64,000 bases of DNA from Eublepharis macularius (Eukaryota; Chordata; Lepidosauria; Squamata; Eublepharidae). The stretch is taken from NCBI RefSeq assembly GCF_028583425.1, contig NC_072799.1, forward strand, positions 90,258,217 to 90,322,216. The letters run 5' to 3'. The notes under the pieces are model-generated. The model was not told the origin of the DNA. It worked only from the letters and a program-made list of their open reading frames with translations, and searched no databases. Numbering within the stretch: position 1 is the stretch's first letter; every line of letters begins with the position of its first letter. Below are positions 22,561-33,934 of this stretch, one piece after another. The position numbers and the translations under genes were made by a program.

Positions 22561-23399
22561 TTTCATCTTTTTCCTGACAAAGTCAACATTTTGGATTTTC
22601 ACTGATTTTCTGAATTTTGGCTTTCTTAACATAGGTTTGCAATGCTTGTTCTTGTGCTGTGGAGATCAGACCTTCAGTTTCTTTCTTGATTGTACCCATC
22701 TTCAACTATGCCCAAGTTAGGCTGTTGTCACTTTTTCCTTCAATATTTTTTAGATGTTGCCCATGTAAGAGTTTGTTCTTCCAGCCATTTAATCTATTCT
22801 CAAACTGTTTGTTTTTAATATGTTCTGTTTTCAAATTTTTCTGTACTTCTACTGATGTAATCATTCAGGCCTCTCTTTTCTTCTTTCACTACCTGATGTA
22901 CTTGTAATAGTCCTCTTCCACCAATTTTTTGTAGTAAATATAGCCTGTCAACATCACTTTTTGGGTGTACAGAGTGATGCACTATATGCCATTAAAGGTA
23001 TTTGAATTGAATTGAATTGAATGATGCATGTTCATTAGTTTTCGTGTTTTTCAATCCAATTTTTCCAAATTGCTTTGTGTCCAATCTATTATTCCAGCTG
23101 GATAGCTGATCACTGGAATTGGTCATGTATTTATGGCCTTGATTGTATTTCCACCATTTAATTTTGACTTCAGAACTTTTCGTACTCTCTTAATATATTC
23201 TTTCTGAGTCAGTTCTTTTACTTGCACATGCAGGATGTTATCTAATTCTAATGTTCCAAGATATTTATAATTTCCATTGTTTGATAATGATTTCATAATG
23301 TCAGTTCTATTCTGTCAATATTTTTTACTTTTCCCCACTGCATGGAGAGTACTGCACATTGTCTAAGCCAAATTTCATTTGAATATCATCACTGTACAT

Positions 23400-24665
23400 T
23401 TTCACTGTATTAAGCAATGATTCAAGTTCAGTGGGACTCTGCATACAATTTCAAACCATCCATGTTTAGGAGATGGTTTATTTTCCCAGCCTGATCAGAA
23501 ATATAATAACCCATTTTTGTTTTCTCTAGGGCCATTGTCAAGGGGATTAATGAGATGTTGAATAATAAAGGCGACAAGGAGTCCTCTTGAAATATACCTC
23601 TTTTGATACAAACTTCCCCAATTTCTTCACCATAGGCCATTAACATGGTTTTCCATTTTCGCATATTTTCCTTAAGGAACAGCTTGATGTTTTCACTAAT
23701 TCCAAAAATTTCCAGGCAGGTATTAATCCAACTGTGAAGCAGTGAATCAAATGCTTTTTTGTAGTCTATCCATGCCATATTCAAATTCGTCTTTTTTCTT
23801 CTTGAATTTTTCAGTACCATTTTGTCTGTTAGCAGTTGATCTTTAGTGACTCTTTAAAATTGCCTTTCTGTTCAATAGGGTACATATTGTTTTCTATTAA
23901 ATAATCATATACTGATGTTGTTAATATCCTTGTGAAAAATTTGAATGTTGTTGGAAGGCATGTGATTGGGCGGTAATTGCCAGGCTCATTGCCTTTTCCG
24001 TCCTTCACAATCAGAAATGTGCGGCTTTTTATGAGCCATTCTTCACTGGTAGAATTTTGAAGCATTTCATTGAATTGCACTGCCGTACGTTGATGAAAAC
24101 TTGTTAGATGCTTTAGCCAAAACCCATGCAATTCATCTGGCTCAGGGGCATTCCAGTTCTTCACATTGTTCGTTTGTCTGGCAACCATTTCAGTTGTTAT
24201 TACCACATCATTCATCTGTTTCCCTTTAAATTCTTTAATAATGTCTTTAATCCATGGGGCATTTCTGTTATGCTCTACTGGGCTTTCCCAAATTTCTTGC
24301 CAAAATTTCAGGGCATCTTCTTTACATGAGATGATGTTCTTCTGCACTGTATTTTCTCCCAGTGACTTATAGAATAATTGCTGACTGCTTCGAAATTGCA
24401 AATTTTCTTTATACTGCTTTATTTGCCCATCGTATCTTTCTATTTTCTTTGCTGTTGCTGTTACCCATTGTTTTAATTCTTCTATGGTTTCAGCAACTGT
24501 TTTCCTTTCCAAATCATATCTTTGGCACAGTCCATCTTTTATCTTCTCTTTTTTCAATTTCCCATCTTTCAGGTTACTGATATCTCCTCGTATTAATCTT
24601 CTTTTCCAGTCGGATTTTCCATTTTGGTATGCCAGGCTTTTTCTTTTTTGGCAGTTTGTAGCCAA
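23400..24665 (-). pseudogene. R4-type LINE reverse transcriptase
   Basis: Motifs in order are DGKGNEPGNYRPITCLPTTFK (near 23960, quoted partly), LIENNMYPIEQKG, NMAWIDYKKAFDSL (near 23770), IKRGIFQEDSLSPLLFNI (near 23580) and LLNMDGLKLYAES (near 23460). The catalytic motif is MDG where the family has two aspartates (xDD), so even with the frame restored the copy would lack one metal-binding residue. There is a stop and a frame change between 23820 and 23829. Confidence 0.8.
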
Positions 24666-25422
24666 GCTCTGCTATTATTATAGCAGCTGTACTATACATG
24701 ACTTGATTTGTTTCTTTTAATGTGTTGGTTGGAATTGTATTGATGACATCATTGGCTACATTCAGTAAAGTTTTCACTTGTTTTCTTTGTATTTGGCGAA
24801 TTATAGGCAGTCTTTGTTGCTCACCGCCTTGACTGACATGACTTAAAAAAAATTCTTTCAGAACTCGTTGTTGTTCATTCAAATCATTATTATCAGACTG
24901 ATTCATAGCTTGTATTTCAGGTAGAGCATGATCTTCCACTGTGGCTTTAGTCTGTTCAGCTGTGATATTTTCCCTTCTTTTGCCATTATTTTTTGTTGTT
25001 TCTTTTTTTGCCAGTTTCTCCAATTCTTGCAATTCCAGTTCTGTGAAAACTTTATTCCAAATAATGAACCATCTTTGATCCATTATTCTTTGCTCTGTTA
25101 TACCACATTGTGAGTGATTTTCTTTCCAAATTTGCATCATTCTTTTCTGGAAACCATGGTCAGATGGATTTGCCTTATAATAACATTTCATTATTTCTCG
25201 ATTTTCGGTGGTTGTCCAAGTTTTGCGCTTACTTTGTTCCAGTAGCACTACAGCAGTCTGTCCTGATTCCTCAACAGAATCTGCTGAGCCCTGTAGCCCA
25301 TTTGTCGACAGGTGTCCAGGAGCCATAGCCCCTGCCACGGTCCTTGTAGACCCGGGCAATGACCGATCCAGTATGGATTTCTGTTTATTTTGTCTCATCG
25401 TGATTGATGGTTGTTGGTGCAC
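24574..25422 (-). pseudogene. R4-type LINE N-terminal domain (Myb-like)
   Basis: An open frame of 282 codons on the minus strand. Around residue 75 it reads TWTTTENREIMKCYYKANP followed by QKRMMQIWKE, a Trp-spaced Myb-like DNA-binding helix region of the kind found at the start of R2/R4 proteins. The rest is charged with no motif. The frame overlaps the polymerase frame at 24574-24665, where SLAYQNGKSDWK and PGIPKWKIRLEK read the same DNA in two frames: a frameshift near 24620. Confidence 0.6.
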
Positions 25423-25582
25423 TTAGTCTGGCTCCTCAGTCGAGACCTGTCTGGTTTCGGTGACCCTACTGGTAGCAATGCTACCACCAGCATAGCTCTC
25501 AGCCTCATTGGAACACACAAGCCCCACCACCACAGCAAGGTGGCACCCTTGGTGTGGTTGTTGTTGTTGTTCTTGGTTCTTA

Positions 25583-26476
25583 GCAATCAATCAAAAGAGT
25601 TTATTGTCTATAGCCATAGGCTGTTACAATTCACCAAACATCGAATAATAAACAATTAAATCCATTATCCAGTTTGTATAGGTTACTAAAATTAATTAAA
25701 ACAATACAGTATGCCAAACTATCCCAGGAGTCACGAAACAGCCTCATTCAGTACCACCTTAGATCTCATCTTTTTGGCTGCAAGTGCAAACTGAGAGAGA
25801 CTCTGTAGGACACATGATTATCAGTGTCAGATAACAAAAACACAATCTTCTCAATTTCAGAGTATGTGTTTGCCACTGATAGCATTCTGGCCAAAAAATT
25901 AGCTCTGGGTACATTATATAAGGGACATTAAAGTAGGTAGTGGGAAAGGATCTCCACTGTAGGTAATCCACAAATGCAGGTGCGATGTTCCATAGAGGTG
26001 TGAGAATAATGCCCTGTCAAAAGAGCTGTCTGCATCATCTGAAAGCACAGAGCAGTGAAAGACACTCTGAGGTTGTAATGAGAGATACTAGCTAGGTAGA
26101 GAGATCTTAAATGGTCAAATTTGATTAGTTTATACCAAGGAGCTGCCTTAGATTTTAATATTGATAGCCAATCCATCACTGCATCTGACTTGTAGATCCA
26201 CTCCTTAAGTGGGAGGTTGTTGGCTGAGACCCCTAACAGGTCATCCGGGATGGTGTACCTTTGGCAAATGGTGGATAGAAAGCCAGGGTGTGTGGGGTCT
26301 TTGGATAGTAAGTAATTTACTGTTGGGAAACTTAAGGAGTCAGAACTGGAAAATGTGATCCTTTTCCAGTATTTTAAAACTGCAAGGTGTACCCGCACCC
26401 TAAGCGAGGGGAGTCCTGTTTCGGCCCTCATCAGGGCGGCAGGAGCACCTTTGGGCAAAGCCAAAATCTGTCTCAA
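25583..26476 (-). pseudogene. Non-LTR retrotransposon C-terminal end, family not identified
   Basis: The minus strand gives 182 codons ending in CICGLPTVEILSHYLL (25928-26476), a cysteine/histidine motif of the kind that closes many LINE polymerases. After a frame change it continues LYNVPRANFLARMLS and EIEKIVFLLSD. AATAAA at about 25600 and a GATT-rich end at 25583 look like the 3' UTR and tail. The 5' side ends near 26476. The family could be L2-like or another clade; I did not recognise it. It sits directly upstream of the R4 element. Confidence 0.55.
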
Positions 26477-28029
26477 GGATTGGTTTGGTTCTTAGCAGTG
26501 AGAGATGTTTTACTTAATACTTTAGTTACAGCAACAATGTTTTTTCACAGAATTTCCTATGACAGCTTAGGTTTCCTGTTTTCTCTTCACAACAAACCCA
26601 GGGTTCTCCTCAGAGCTAACCCCTTTAGAAACTGGGCAGGGCTTAATCTTCTTCTCCTAATAAGATAAAACCCTTCTTTTGGCTTGAAAGGAAGTCTGAC
26701 CTACTACTCAATCATTCTGGCCAAAACACACTCCCAGTTTTATGGTGTCTGGGTCAAGCAGGCTTCTGGTTCTGCTGACAATTATACTAAGAATTCTTAA
26801 ATAGAATACTGTTTCAGGACAGTGATGTTAAAGTTAAGTTCCTCTTCCCTCACTCCAGAGGGGAACTTGTCTGAACTTCCCTGTCAGGCTCACTCACAAA
26901 CTCTCTCTGAACAATCCTGTCAGAAACCAATTGTCAGCCCTTCAGCAGGGTTCTAACTGACCGATTAGAGAAGGAGCAGGTTGTCACTCAAGCTCTGCCC
27001 AAGTTGCGGAAAAAAGCAGCAATTTTAAGTGCAAAAACACAACAAAAAGGTCACAACTAGTTCTGCATTTGCTAGAGTTTTAGCAAACCGTCACATCTAC
27101 AAAACTTATTACCGTGTAGACTCAATGCTGGTGTAGAAGTACAGATACTCTGCTGCAATCATGGTGCCATAGTGTAGACATGGCCCAACTTTATCTTCAC
27201 TTTGGGGTTTCTTCCACATCTGCTCCTGTCCTCTGCCTACTTATTTCAATGCCCTAACATCTGTGGAAAATCAAGAACCTAAATGAGCTCTGTGGGATGG
27301 AAGAGTGCATCTGGGGATGGTAAATTCCACCACCTGCATTATCTTTATATTTCAAAAAGGAATCAGGTTTTCAAGTCGGAGATGCTATTGTCTGACTGTT
27401 CTCCCCTTTTGATTAGTATGTGAGTGCTAAAAAAAGTACCAGGACTTTTGTGTGTGTGTGAACTTTCTTGAAGAATCTGCTTTTGAAGAATGGGATAAAC
27501 TTCCCTAAATTACCCTTTTAAAAAAACCCTGGTTGTGCTGGAATAGACGCAACTCAGAGATACTCTATAAGGTCTGCCACCTGGAGAGGTGCTTGATGGG
27601 AAGACAACACAGAAGGACACTCATGTGCATGCACATTGAAATGTTTTCTGAAGACATACCTAAAAGGTACAATAGAGATACTGATAACCAATGACAGGCA
27701 ATAGCCACTAGTGCCAGGAATTGTTGAAGCATATGTATTTTTATAAATCTGAGTCCAGTCGCTGTATTTATATATAAACCACCTTTCCATTTAAAAAAGT
27801 CCCAAAGGCAGTTTACAACTTAATAAAGATCAATAAAACAGTAAAGTACAATAAAATGCAGTTAAAGTACTATGAAAGCAACAAAATGCCATCAAAAAAG
27901 GGTTACAGTCCTGGGTGCTGGGGTTCGCCTGTTGCAGCCATAAGTCTTGTGGCACCCGAGAGATTGCCAAGGTGTGCCTGTTTTTCTGTAAATTCTGGTA
28001 TTAAACCCACTTCATGAGATGCAGGCACT
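26477..28029. other. Non-coding; possible LTR-like and LINE-tail material
   Basis: No gene motif was found. CCTGTCAGGCTCACTCACAAACTC and nearby sequence (26880-27010) have the look of a retroelement LTR, without visible ends. AATAAAACAGTAAAGTACAATAAAATGC at 27830 resembles a LINE/SINE 3' region. Confidence 0.35.
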
Positions 28030-28496
28030 CAAGGCTCGATGCAGGTGGCTCCAGCCACGGATCTGCAACCTTCTGCCCGCTGGGTCAGAGCGCTTCCCCC
28101 GGTGCGGCTGAAAGCAAACAGTAGGGAACCGCAGGAAGGGAAAAGGGAAAGAACTTGGCGGCCGTTTTCGAGCCGCCTCGCCCGGTTCAGCTCGCTGTAG
28201 GCGGAGTCCTGATTCTGAGCTGCTTCATAAGGGGGGCGGGCGGGCAAAGGGGCTCTCGGGGAAAGAAGCGGCTCTTTTCTGGGGGTCGCGGAGGGCAGAA
28301 GCGGCAGCCCGCGGCTCCCTTGGCAGGCGGAGAGCGCGCTGGGCAGGGCAAGCCGGGCCAGGCGGCAGCTTCCGCTCGGCTCCTGCAAGGACGTTTTGGA
28401 GTTGGAAGCGGACGAGGAGTCCCGAGGCGAGCAGGTATGTGGGGAAGCGGAGCGAGGCAGGTGTGGGGCTGCCGGCCCCTGGCCTGCCTGGGCTCT

Positions 28497-28706
28497 AGGG
28501 TTGCCAGCCTTCAGGTGGTGTCGGGAGGCCTCCCGGAATGACACCTGATTTCCAGCCCACAGAGATTCCTACCCCAGGAGAAAATGGCTGCTTTGGAGGG
28601 GGGCTCTGTGGTATTATTCCCTGGTCCTGCTGAGGTCCTTTCCTTCTCCAATCCCGGCCTCCTCCCGGCAAACTCCAGGCATTGCCCAACTCGGAGCTGG
28701 CAACGG
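28497..28706 (+). mobile_element. TAGGGTTGCCAG-ended short element in the CORIN promoter
   Basis: Starts TAGGGTTGCCAGCC and ends GGAGCTGGCAAC, matching the terminal repeats of the element at 19573-20066. It shares GGAGAAAATGGCTGCTTTGG and the following GGCTCTGTGGTATTATTCCCTG with that copy (in inverse orientation). The interior is not GC-extreme, unlike the island around it. Confidence 0.7.
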
Positions 28707-28959
28707 GGCGCCCTCTGCTCGCAGGCTCCGGGCTCCCGGCCGGCCAAGGGAGGGGGCAGGCGAGATGCGCGGCTTTCCCGGGGAGTCGCTCCTCGTGCTG
28801 GCGGGGAGGGGTTGGGTGTGGACTGCCGAGGCGACAAAATGCCGAGCCGCCCCCACTGGGAAGCAGCCGCCCGCCCGCCCGCCAGCCAGCCGGCCGGTCA
28901 GCAGCCCGCGGGGACTCAGCGCAGCCCGGCCGGTGCGCTCGGGGCGGAGACGCCGGAGC

Positions 28960-29025
28960 ATGTTGGCCCTGCACCAGCTGCCCCCGGAGGAAGAGCGCTA
29001 CAGGCAGGTCCTCGCCAGCCAGCGG
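28960..29025 (+). CDS. CORIN: CORIN exon 1 (coding part): cytoplasmic N-terminus
   Basis: The ATG at 28960 opens a 22-residue coding segment (MLALHQLPPEEERYRQVLASQ plus R) ending at a consensus donor, CGG|GTAAGG, at 29025/29026 in phase 0. Joined to exon 2 at 52605 it gives SQR-APATDEDNM, which resembles the start of human corin, where a PEERxRR-type stretch leads into DDNNMGNGCSQK. Corin is a type II membrane serine protease that cleaves pro-atrial natriuretic peptide in heart, so this part is its cytoplasmic tail. The CpG island and the phase match support the start. The resemblance of the tail itself is modest, so confidence is below that of exon 2. Confidence 0.75.
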
Positions 29026-29984
29026 GTAAGGAAAGCCCGGCGCGGCTCGGCGCTGCCCTGCGGAGGGAGCCCTTTGGCTCGGGGGTGGAGCGGGGGGGCC
29101 GGCAGCCAACTGCGCGCGGCACTTCCTGGGGCAGCGCCTGCTTCGGGCTGGCCCGTCGGGCTCGGAGCTTCGCAGGTCCTTCTCCTTAAAACGGGGCCGG
29201 CGAAACAGCTCAGTCAGTCCCGAAAGGGTCTTTAAGCGCGACGCTGTGGCCGGCCGGGGGGCGAAACAGCGCCGAGATGGAAGGGCGGGTCGTCGTCGTC
29301 CCCCAAGCTTCAGTTTAGGGGCGGCCAGCAGTTTTCCCAGGTTAATTACCGTGTCCTGTAGGGGCGCGCTTTTCTGGCCTTTTTATGCGGCGCTTCCTAA
29401 AGTGTGAAGGTGACGAACACGTGTCCTATACAAGCGCCCTTATGGATGCAACTCCCCTCGAAGTGTGCAGTGGTGGCAACCGGGGCTCGCTGCCGAGGGG
29501 TGTGTGAAATCAGGCGCGGGCGGAGAGCGATCCACAACCGTGATGCGTCTCTTTATTCCAATGTAACCGGTGCACGCCCCGCATTTCCCCCTGGCACCAA
29601 CCGGCGATTAAGTTTAGGCAACCGGCCCCTGCTCTGGCTGCTAAGCAAATGCCTCCTTGTCCCTCGGAAGAAACCCTGAGCCTGCCTTTGAAAACGGATT
29701 TCGTTGTGCTGTTCTGTCCGGTCTTTCAGGGCCCTGATCTGCGTCTCTGTATTGTCGTGTAACCAGGGAGTTTTCGGGGGTCCCTTTCCACGCCAACAGC
29801 CCCGTGTCCGTGCTCCCCTCCTGTGGCAAGCGCTCGCATGTCATTTGTGGTGCTGCAAGTACCGAGATCGGAGACCTTTGGTGCGCAGGTTTGCCAAAGC
29901 AACGCTGCTGGTTGCTGGGAAAGATGGGCGTTGGAAAGCTTCCCTTTCTGGCTCTGTCTTCCTTGGAGAATACCAGGATAGCCA

Positions 29985-30055
29985 ACCTAGAAGTGAGTGA
30001 GTGAGTGAGTGAGAGAGAATGTGTGTGCATATGAGAGAGAGAGTGAGTGTTTGAA
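29985..30055. repeat. GAGT/GA microsatellite in CORIN intron 1
   Basis: A run of GTGAGTGAGTGAGTGAG followed by GAGAGAGAGTGAGTG marks a simple-sequence tract soon after the CpG island. Confidence 0.8.
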
Positions 30056-31620
30056 AAGGTATTTTGCTATATATTTCGTCAGGATAAGTCACCAGATAGT
30101 CAGGAGGCAGCACCAGCAACAGGTTTGTGCCCTGAGTTCTTTCCTAGCTATATAGGCACCGTTGGGCTTATTCCAGAGGGTCATATAAGCAGCAATCTCA
30201 ATTTTAAATGATCGTTTGCATTTTGCTTGCTGGAGTATTGGTTGTAGGTCAGATGCAGGACTGTTTGTACTCATCATTGCTTCATCAGAAACACCAGAAC
30301 CAAACTGATCTCTCTCCGTCTCTAGCACGAGGGCTAGGAGCTGATCCATATCCCTAAGCTATAGAATTCACTTCGCCGCCGTGTCTGCTGGGCGACTCGG
30401 CTTGCCTCTTGTTCTCGCCTACAGTTAGTGCGAATCGTGCGTGAATGGAACACCTCGAGGGTGATCATCCCCTTCCCCCACTCAATCTAGAGCCATTCAA
30501 TATATACGGAATTTTATAATTTGTCATCTGGTATGTTCTGCTTGCCCTCCTCCAGCTTTTGGGGGGATCACAAAACAAGGATAATTCCTAACCGGAGAAA
30601 AGTAGAATGTCAAAAAAAACTAATCTGAGCAGAAAAATGCCGAACAGGGAATATTCAAGGTCAAGTATGCAATCCAGATGCAATAGTATATATGAATTTG
30701 TTTGCCTGTGAGTATCTTGAGTTACTGGCTATGAGCACTGTGTTCGACAAGGCTGGCATCAGAGTGACAGCGAGGTTAAAAGGTGCTGCGAAGTATCACC
30801 TGGTTTTTCATTTAACTGCTTCCAATCATTAGACTGCCTGGAGCTCACTCCTTAAACACTTCCTTTGTAAATGCTTGTGCATTGTTTCTGCAGCCTTCCT
30901 GCATTTCATTGAATTCACAAGTCCTTAGACAAAAGGTTTCTACAAAACCCAAATTCATTCTTGTCTTCTCATCCATTCAGTCTATCTTCCTCAATTCCAA
31001 ATAAAGTTTGAGATGTCTGACTGCAGTTTGTGTGAAAGCTGGAAACTTTTCATTAAAGCCGCAACTTTAAGGTGCTGGGCTGTCTGAGACAGCAATACTA
31101 CTTTAATAAGTGATTTCCCCACCAAGGTACAATAGTAATAATCCTAGAAAGGAAGTACAGGGAAACAGGAACATTACTCTTTGCATTTTATGCCCCCGTG
31201 GCCTCCTCAAGTAAGGGATGTCCCAAAGCAGGAATTTCACACACCAGAAAAAGTTATTGGTATTATCTCTTCCACCCATCTTCTGGTTCTCGCCCACTTT
31301 CCTTCTCTTATGGTGGTGAAATTCCAATTGGAAAGGCTTGGATTACCTTTCTTATCACAGGTATATCTAAAGACAGTGTTCAAGCACTGATAAACATGTG
31401 ATTGCTCTATTTTGTATGGCCAAATTATACGGTTTTTTGCCAGGCCCAAGTGTTGCATAGGATGCGACCTGGAAGTAAGCCCCATTAACTTACTTCTAAG
31501 TAGACCTTCTTAGGATTGCTCCTTGTTGAGAAAAGATTGGGAAATTTGTCACATAGCAATTTTCACTAAAATGGTGAACCCAAGGAAACTGTAAAAATAC
31601 CAATTTTCTTTTAGTCTGCA
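30056..31620. other. Intron 1; unassigned reading frame and no clear repeat
   Basis: A minus-strand frame at 30089-30349 contains CKRSFKIEIAAYMTLWNKP. It could be a retroelement remnant but matches nothing I can name. The rest to 31620 is AT-rich intron without a recognised motif. Confidence 0.4.
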
Positions 31621-31633
31621 GTTTGTGTCTTTG

Positions 31634-31832
31634 AAAAATAGAAGAGTCCAGTAGCATCTTTAAGACTAACCAACTTTACTGTAGCATAAGCTTTCGAGAA
31701 TCACAGTTCTCTTCGTCAGATGCATCACAACTGTGATTCTTGAAAGCTTATTCTACAGTAAAGTTGGTTAGTCTTAAAGGTGCTACTGGACTCTTCTATT
31801 TTGCTATTACAGACTAACAGGGCTAACTCCTC
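31634..31832 (-). mobile_element. Palindromic SINE-like retroposon, copy 2
   Basis: It has the same inverted arms as the copy at 19719, with AGAGTCCAGTAGCATC and GGTGCTACTGGACTCTT at the two ends. The head sequence, GCTATTACAGACTAACAGGGCTAACTC, is at the right, so the unit lies on the minus strand. The flanks share TGTCTTTG (31626-31633 and 31833-31840). Confidence 0.65.
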
Positions 31833-31840
31833 TGTCTTTG

Positions 31841-33556
31841 GAAAGCCTCTTCAGCTCCTTCCCTCAGTATCTGTTTATCAATATTCTTCACTTGCATCCA
31901 CTTTTTTCTTCAGCTCTGTAGCCTCTCTCCAGACAATTGTTATAGCATTGTGGACATTAGCTGTTCTCTAAAACTGATGTCTTTCTTGCAGATTTTTCTG
32001 GAATTAGGCAAGCCCTCCCCACTTCCCCTGCCAATTTAAGCAGATTTAAATTAAATTAAGCAGATTTAAAGGTAGCTTTTAGGTATTCAATAGGAGTATC
32101 TGATTATTATCAACTCTAGAAGAATCCGCAACTGTAGCACAGTCTCTCAATAACCCAAAGAAGTCTCTCTGCACCTGCAAGGCAGAGTGCTATTCAGCCT
32201 CCGTCCCCCACCTCTCAGGAATGGTTGCCTTGAACATGATGGTATTATGCCAAAGAGAGTAGTCTGGCAGGGTGTTAATTGGATTCAGACTACAGTAATG
32301 TTGCATAAGATTGCACTGCAAGTATTGTAGCTTTACATCATAGTCTAAGGTGATTTTTAAGTAGTTCCAGAGAAAGTGTAGTCTTCCAGTGTCAATGAGA
32401 CCCACCTATATACCAGTTATCTAGACTGAATGATGTACTTACTTGACTTGTGGTCTACCTTTCTTCTTGGAAGCAAGTTACAAGTTCACATGAAAATTAG
32501 GTATATAGCATAAAGACTGTGCTTCATGTAGTAGCCAAACTGACCTCTGAGGGTCTCAGCAGAAGATCTGTGGCAGCAAGTTTTCATATGGGAACAAGCA
32601 TTTCTTTGTTTAAGTACATAGGTTGTGAAAGAAGCAGACTACATTCAGAGAGCAATCCTGAACAGGTATACTCAAAATCCTACTTGGGTCTATTCAGTGG
32701 GGCTTACTTGCAGGGAAGTGGTCATAGGATTGCAGTAATAGAGTGTTATAAAGGGTGTATATGTAGCACCTTCATATAGACTGCAGATGTGTATTGCCTT
32801 TAATTTCCAGAAGTACTGAATTGGCTTGGCATAATGACCTCTTATTAGGGAGTTCTGATAGTGGGAATTAGATTGTAAAATCTTGAGATTGAATATAAAG
32901 ACTGCATTTCAATAAAGTGTAATTAATGCTGCTTCTTTCCAAACACAGTATTTAATTTCTCTCTCATATATTTATCCTGTGAGCAGCCCATGTTGTAATT
33001 AAATCTAGGATATGCTTCAACATAGGGATATACCTTTTCCCACTACTGACTGATGTTAACTGACAAGGGACTCTCAGTTATTAGATGAAAAGAGTTGTTC
33101 TTCAGAAGCTCTTGGTTGTTCATACTTAAGAGCGGGGATCACTTCATGGTGCCCAGGGGAAGCATGGTGCCTGCCAACATCTTTCCTTGTGCCCAAGTGT
33201 TTTTGGAAAGTGGGCAAGGTCAGCTGCAGAGCTTCTGGTTGGTCATTGGAAATTTAATGGGCTGTGCAGATATTTTAGAAGTTGAATTAGTAGCAGATGC
33301 TACCACGGTGCAAGAATCTTTACTGCATGACAGAAGGAATATGCTGTTTATTTTAAACAGCAATTATTACACAGAACTTCTTCCTGAAACATTCAAGAGA
33401 GTTATGAGGAGTGTCAGCGTGGGGGGGAAATGGTGGAAACAAACTCAGAAGCTGTTGTTGGTGCCAAGAAAATGTGAAATAAGAACAGTGATTTTGCATT
33501 CCAAGAGAGTTAACTGCAAGCAGCTTCCATATAGCTGGGAATGGTGAGGAAAGAAC
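31841..33556. other. Intron 1; no recognisable feature
   Basis: AT-rich, without recognised repeats or coding motifs. A 150-codon frame at 33095-33547 has no family motif and looks like chance. Confidence 0.5.
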
Positions 33557-33825
33557 TGAAGAGCCAGTTTGTATAGTGATTAAGAGTGGCAGGTCTCTAA
33601 TCTGGAGAACAGAGTTTGATTCCCCACTCCTCTGCTTGAAGCCGGCTGGCTGACTTTGGGTCAGTCACAGCAGTCTTGGAGCTCTCTCAGCGTCACCCAC
33701 CTCACAGGGTGATTGTTGTTGTGGAGATGATAATAACACACTTTGTAAACTGCTCTGAGTGGGTGTTAAGTTGTCTTGAAGGGTGGTATATAAATTGAAT
33801 GTTGTTGTTGTTGTTGTTGTTAAGA
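33557..33825 (+). repeat. tRNA-derived SINE (Sauria type), full-length copy
   Basis: The head GAGCCAGTTTGTATAGTGATTAAGAGTGG (A box region) and GAACAGAGTTTGATTCCCCACTCC (B box) are tRNA-like. The body follows with GACTTTGGGTCAGTCACAGCAGTC and CTCACAGGGTGATTGTTGTTG, and the 3' part ends GGGTGGTATATAAATTGAATG with a (TTG)n tail. This layout fits Sauria SINEs of squamates, which are mobilised by LINEs. Confidence 0.85.
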
Positions 33826-33934
33826 TGAACTGAATGGAATTGGATGAAAGGAGTAGACAAATACACGAAATGTACCAGTGCTAGGAGGTAACATCAGGGA
33901 AGGCTTCTATGCCATTTGTTGGCCCTCCATTGAA

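Larger units (their letters stand above)
22000..25580 (-). mobile_element. R4-type LINE with restriction-like endonuclease, inactive
   Basis: Minus-strand order: a Myb-like N-terminal domain (24574-25422), a reverse transcriptase (about 23400-24400), a Cys-His knuckle (near 22550) and a restriction-like endonuclease (22029-22420). This single-frame order, with the endonuclease at the C-terminus, is that of the R2/R4/Dong group and not of L1 or CR1. R4 elements of lizards are known. Frame changes near 24620 and 23825, and stops in the C-terminal part, make it non-functional. Confidence 0.75.
28030..29340 (+). promoter_or_regulatory. CORIN: CpG island at the CORIN 5' end
   Basis: GC content and CpG density rise sharply from about 28030 to 29340 and fall again outside. 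The first coding exon of CORIN (28960-29025) lies in it, so it is the likely promoter region. No TATA box was recognised near the start codon. The transcription start and 5' UTR cannot be placed from sequence alone. Open frames on both strands within it are a consequence of composition. A short transposable element (28497-28706) lies inside the island, about 255 bases upstream of the ATG. Confidence 0.7.

Noticed and set aside
28029..29235. Several 100-200 codon frames around the CORIN start
   Set aside because: They follow from the CpG island composition. Only the frame with ATG 28960 joins exon 2 in phase at a consensus donor.
30089..30349. Minus-strand frame as a host exon
   Set aside because: No splice sites or recognisable homology; it might be a retroelement fragment but this cannot be shown.
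33095..33547. A 150-codon + strand frame in CORIN intron 1
   Set aside because: No motif, no splice context, ordinary AT-rich intronic composition; likely chance.
33557..33825. tRNA gene
   Set aside because: A and B box-like sequences belong to a SINE with body and (TTG)n tail; there is no complete cloverleaf.
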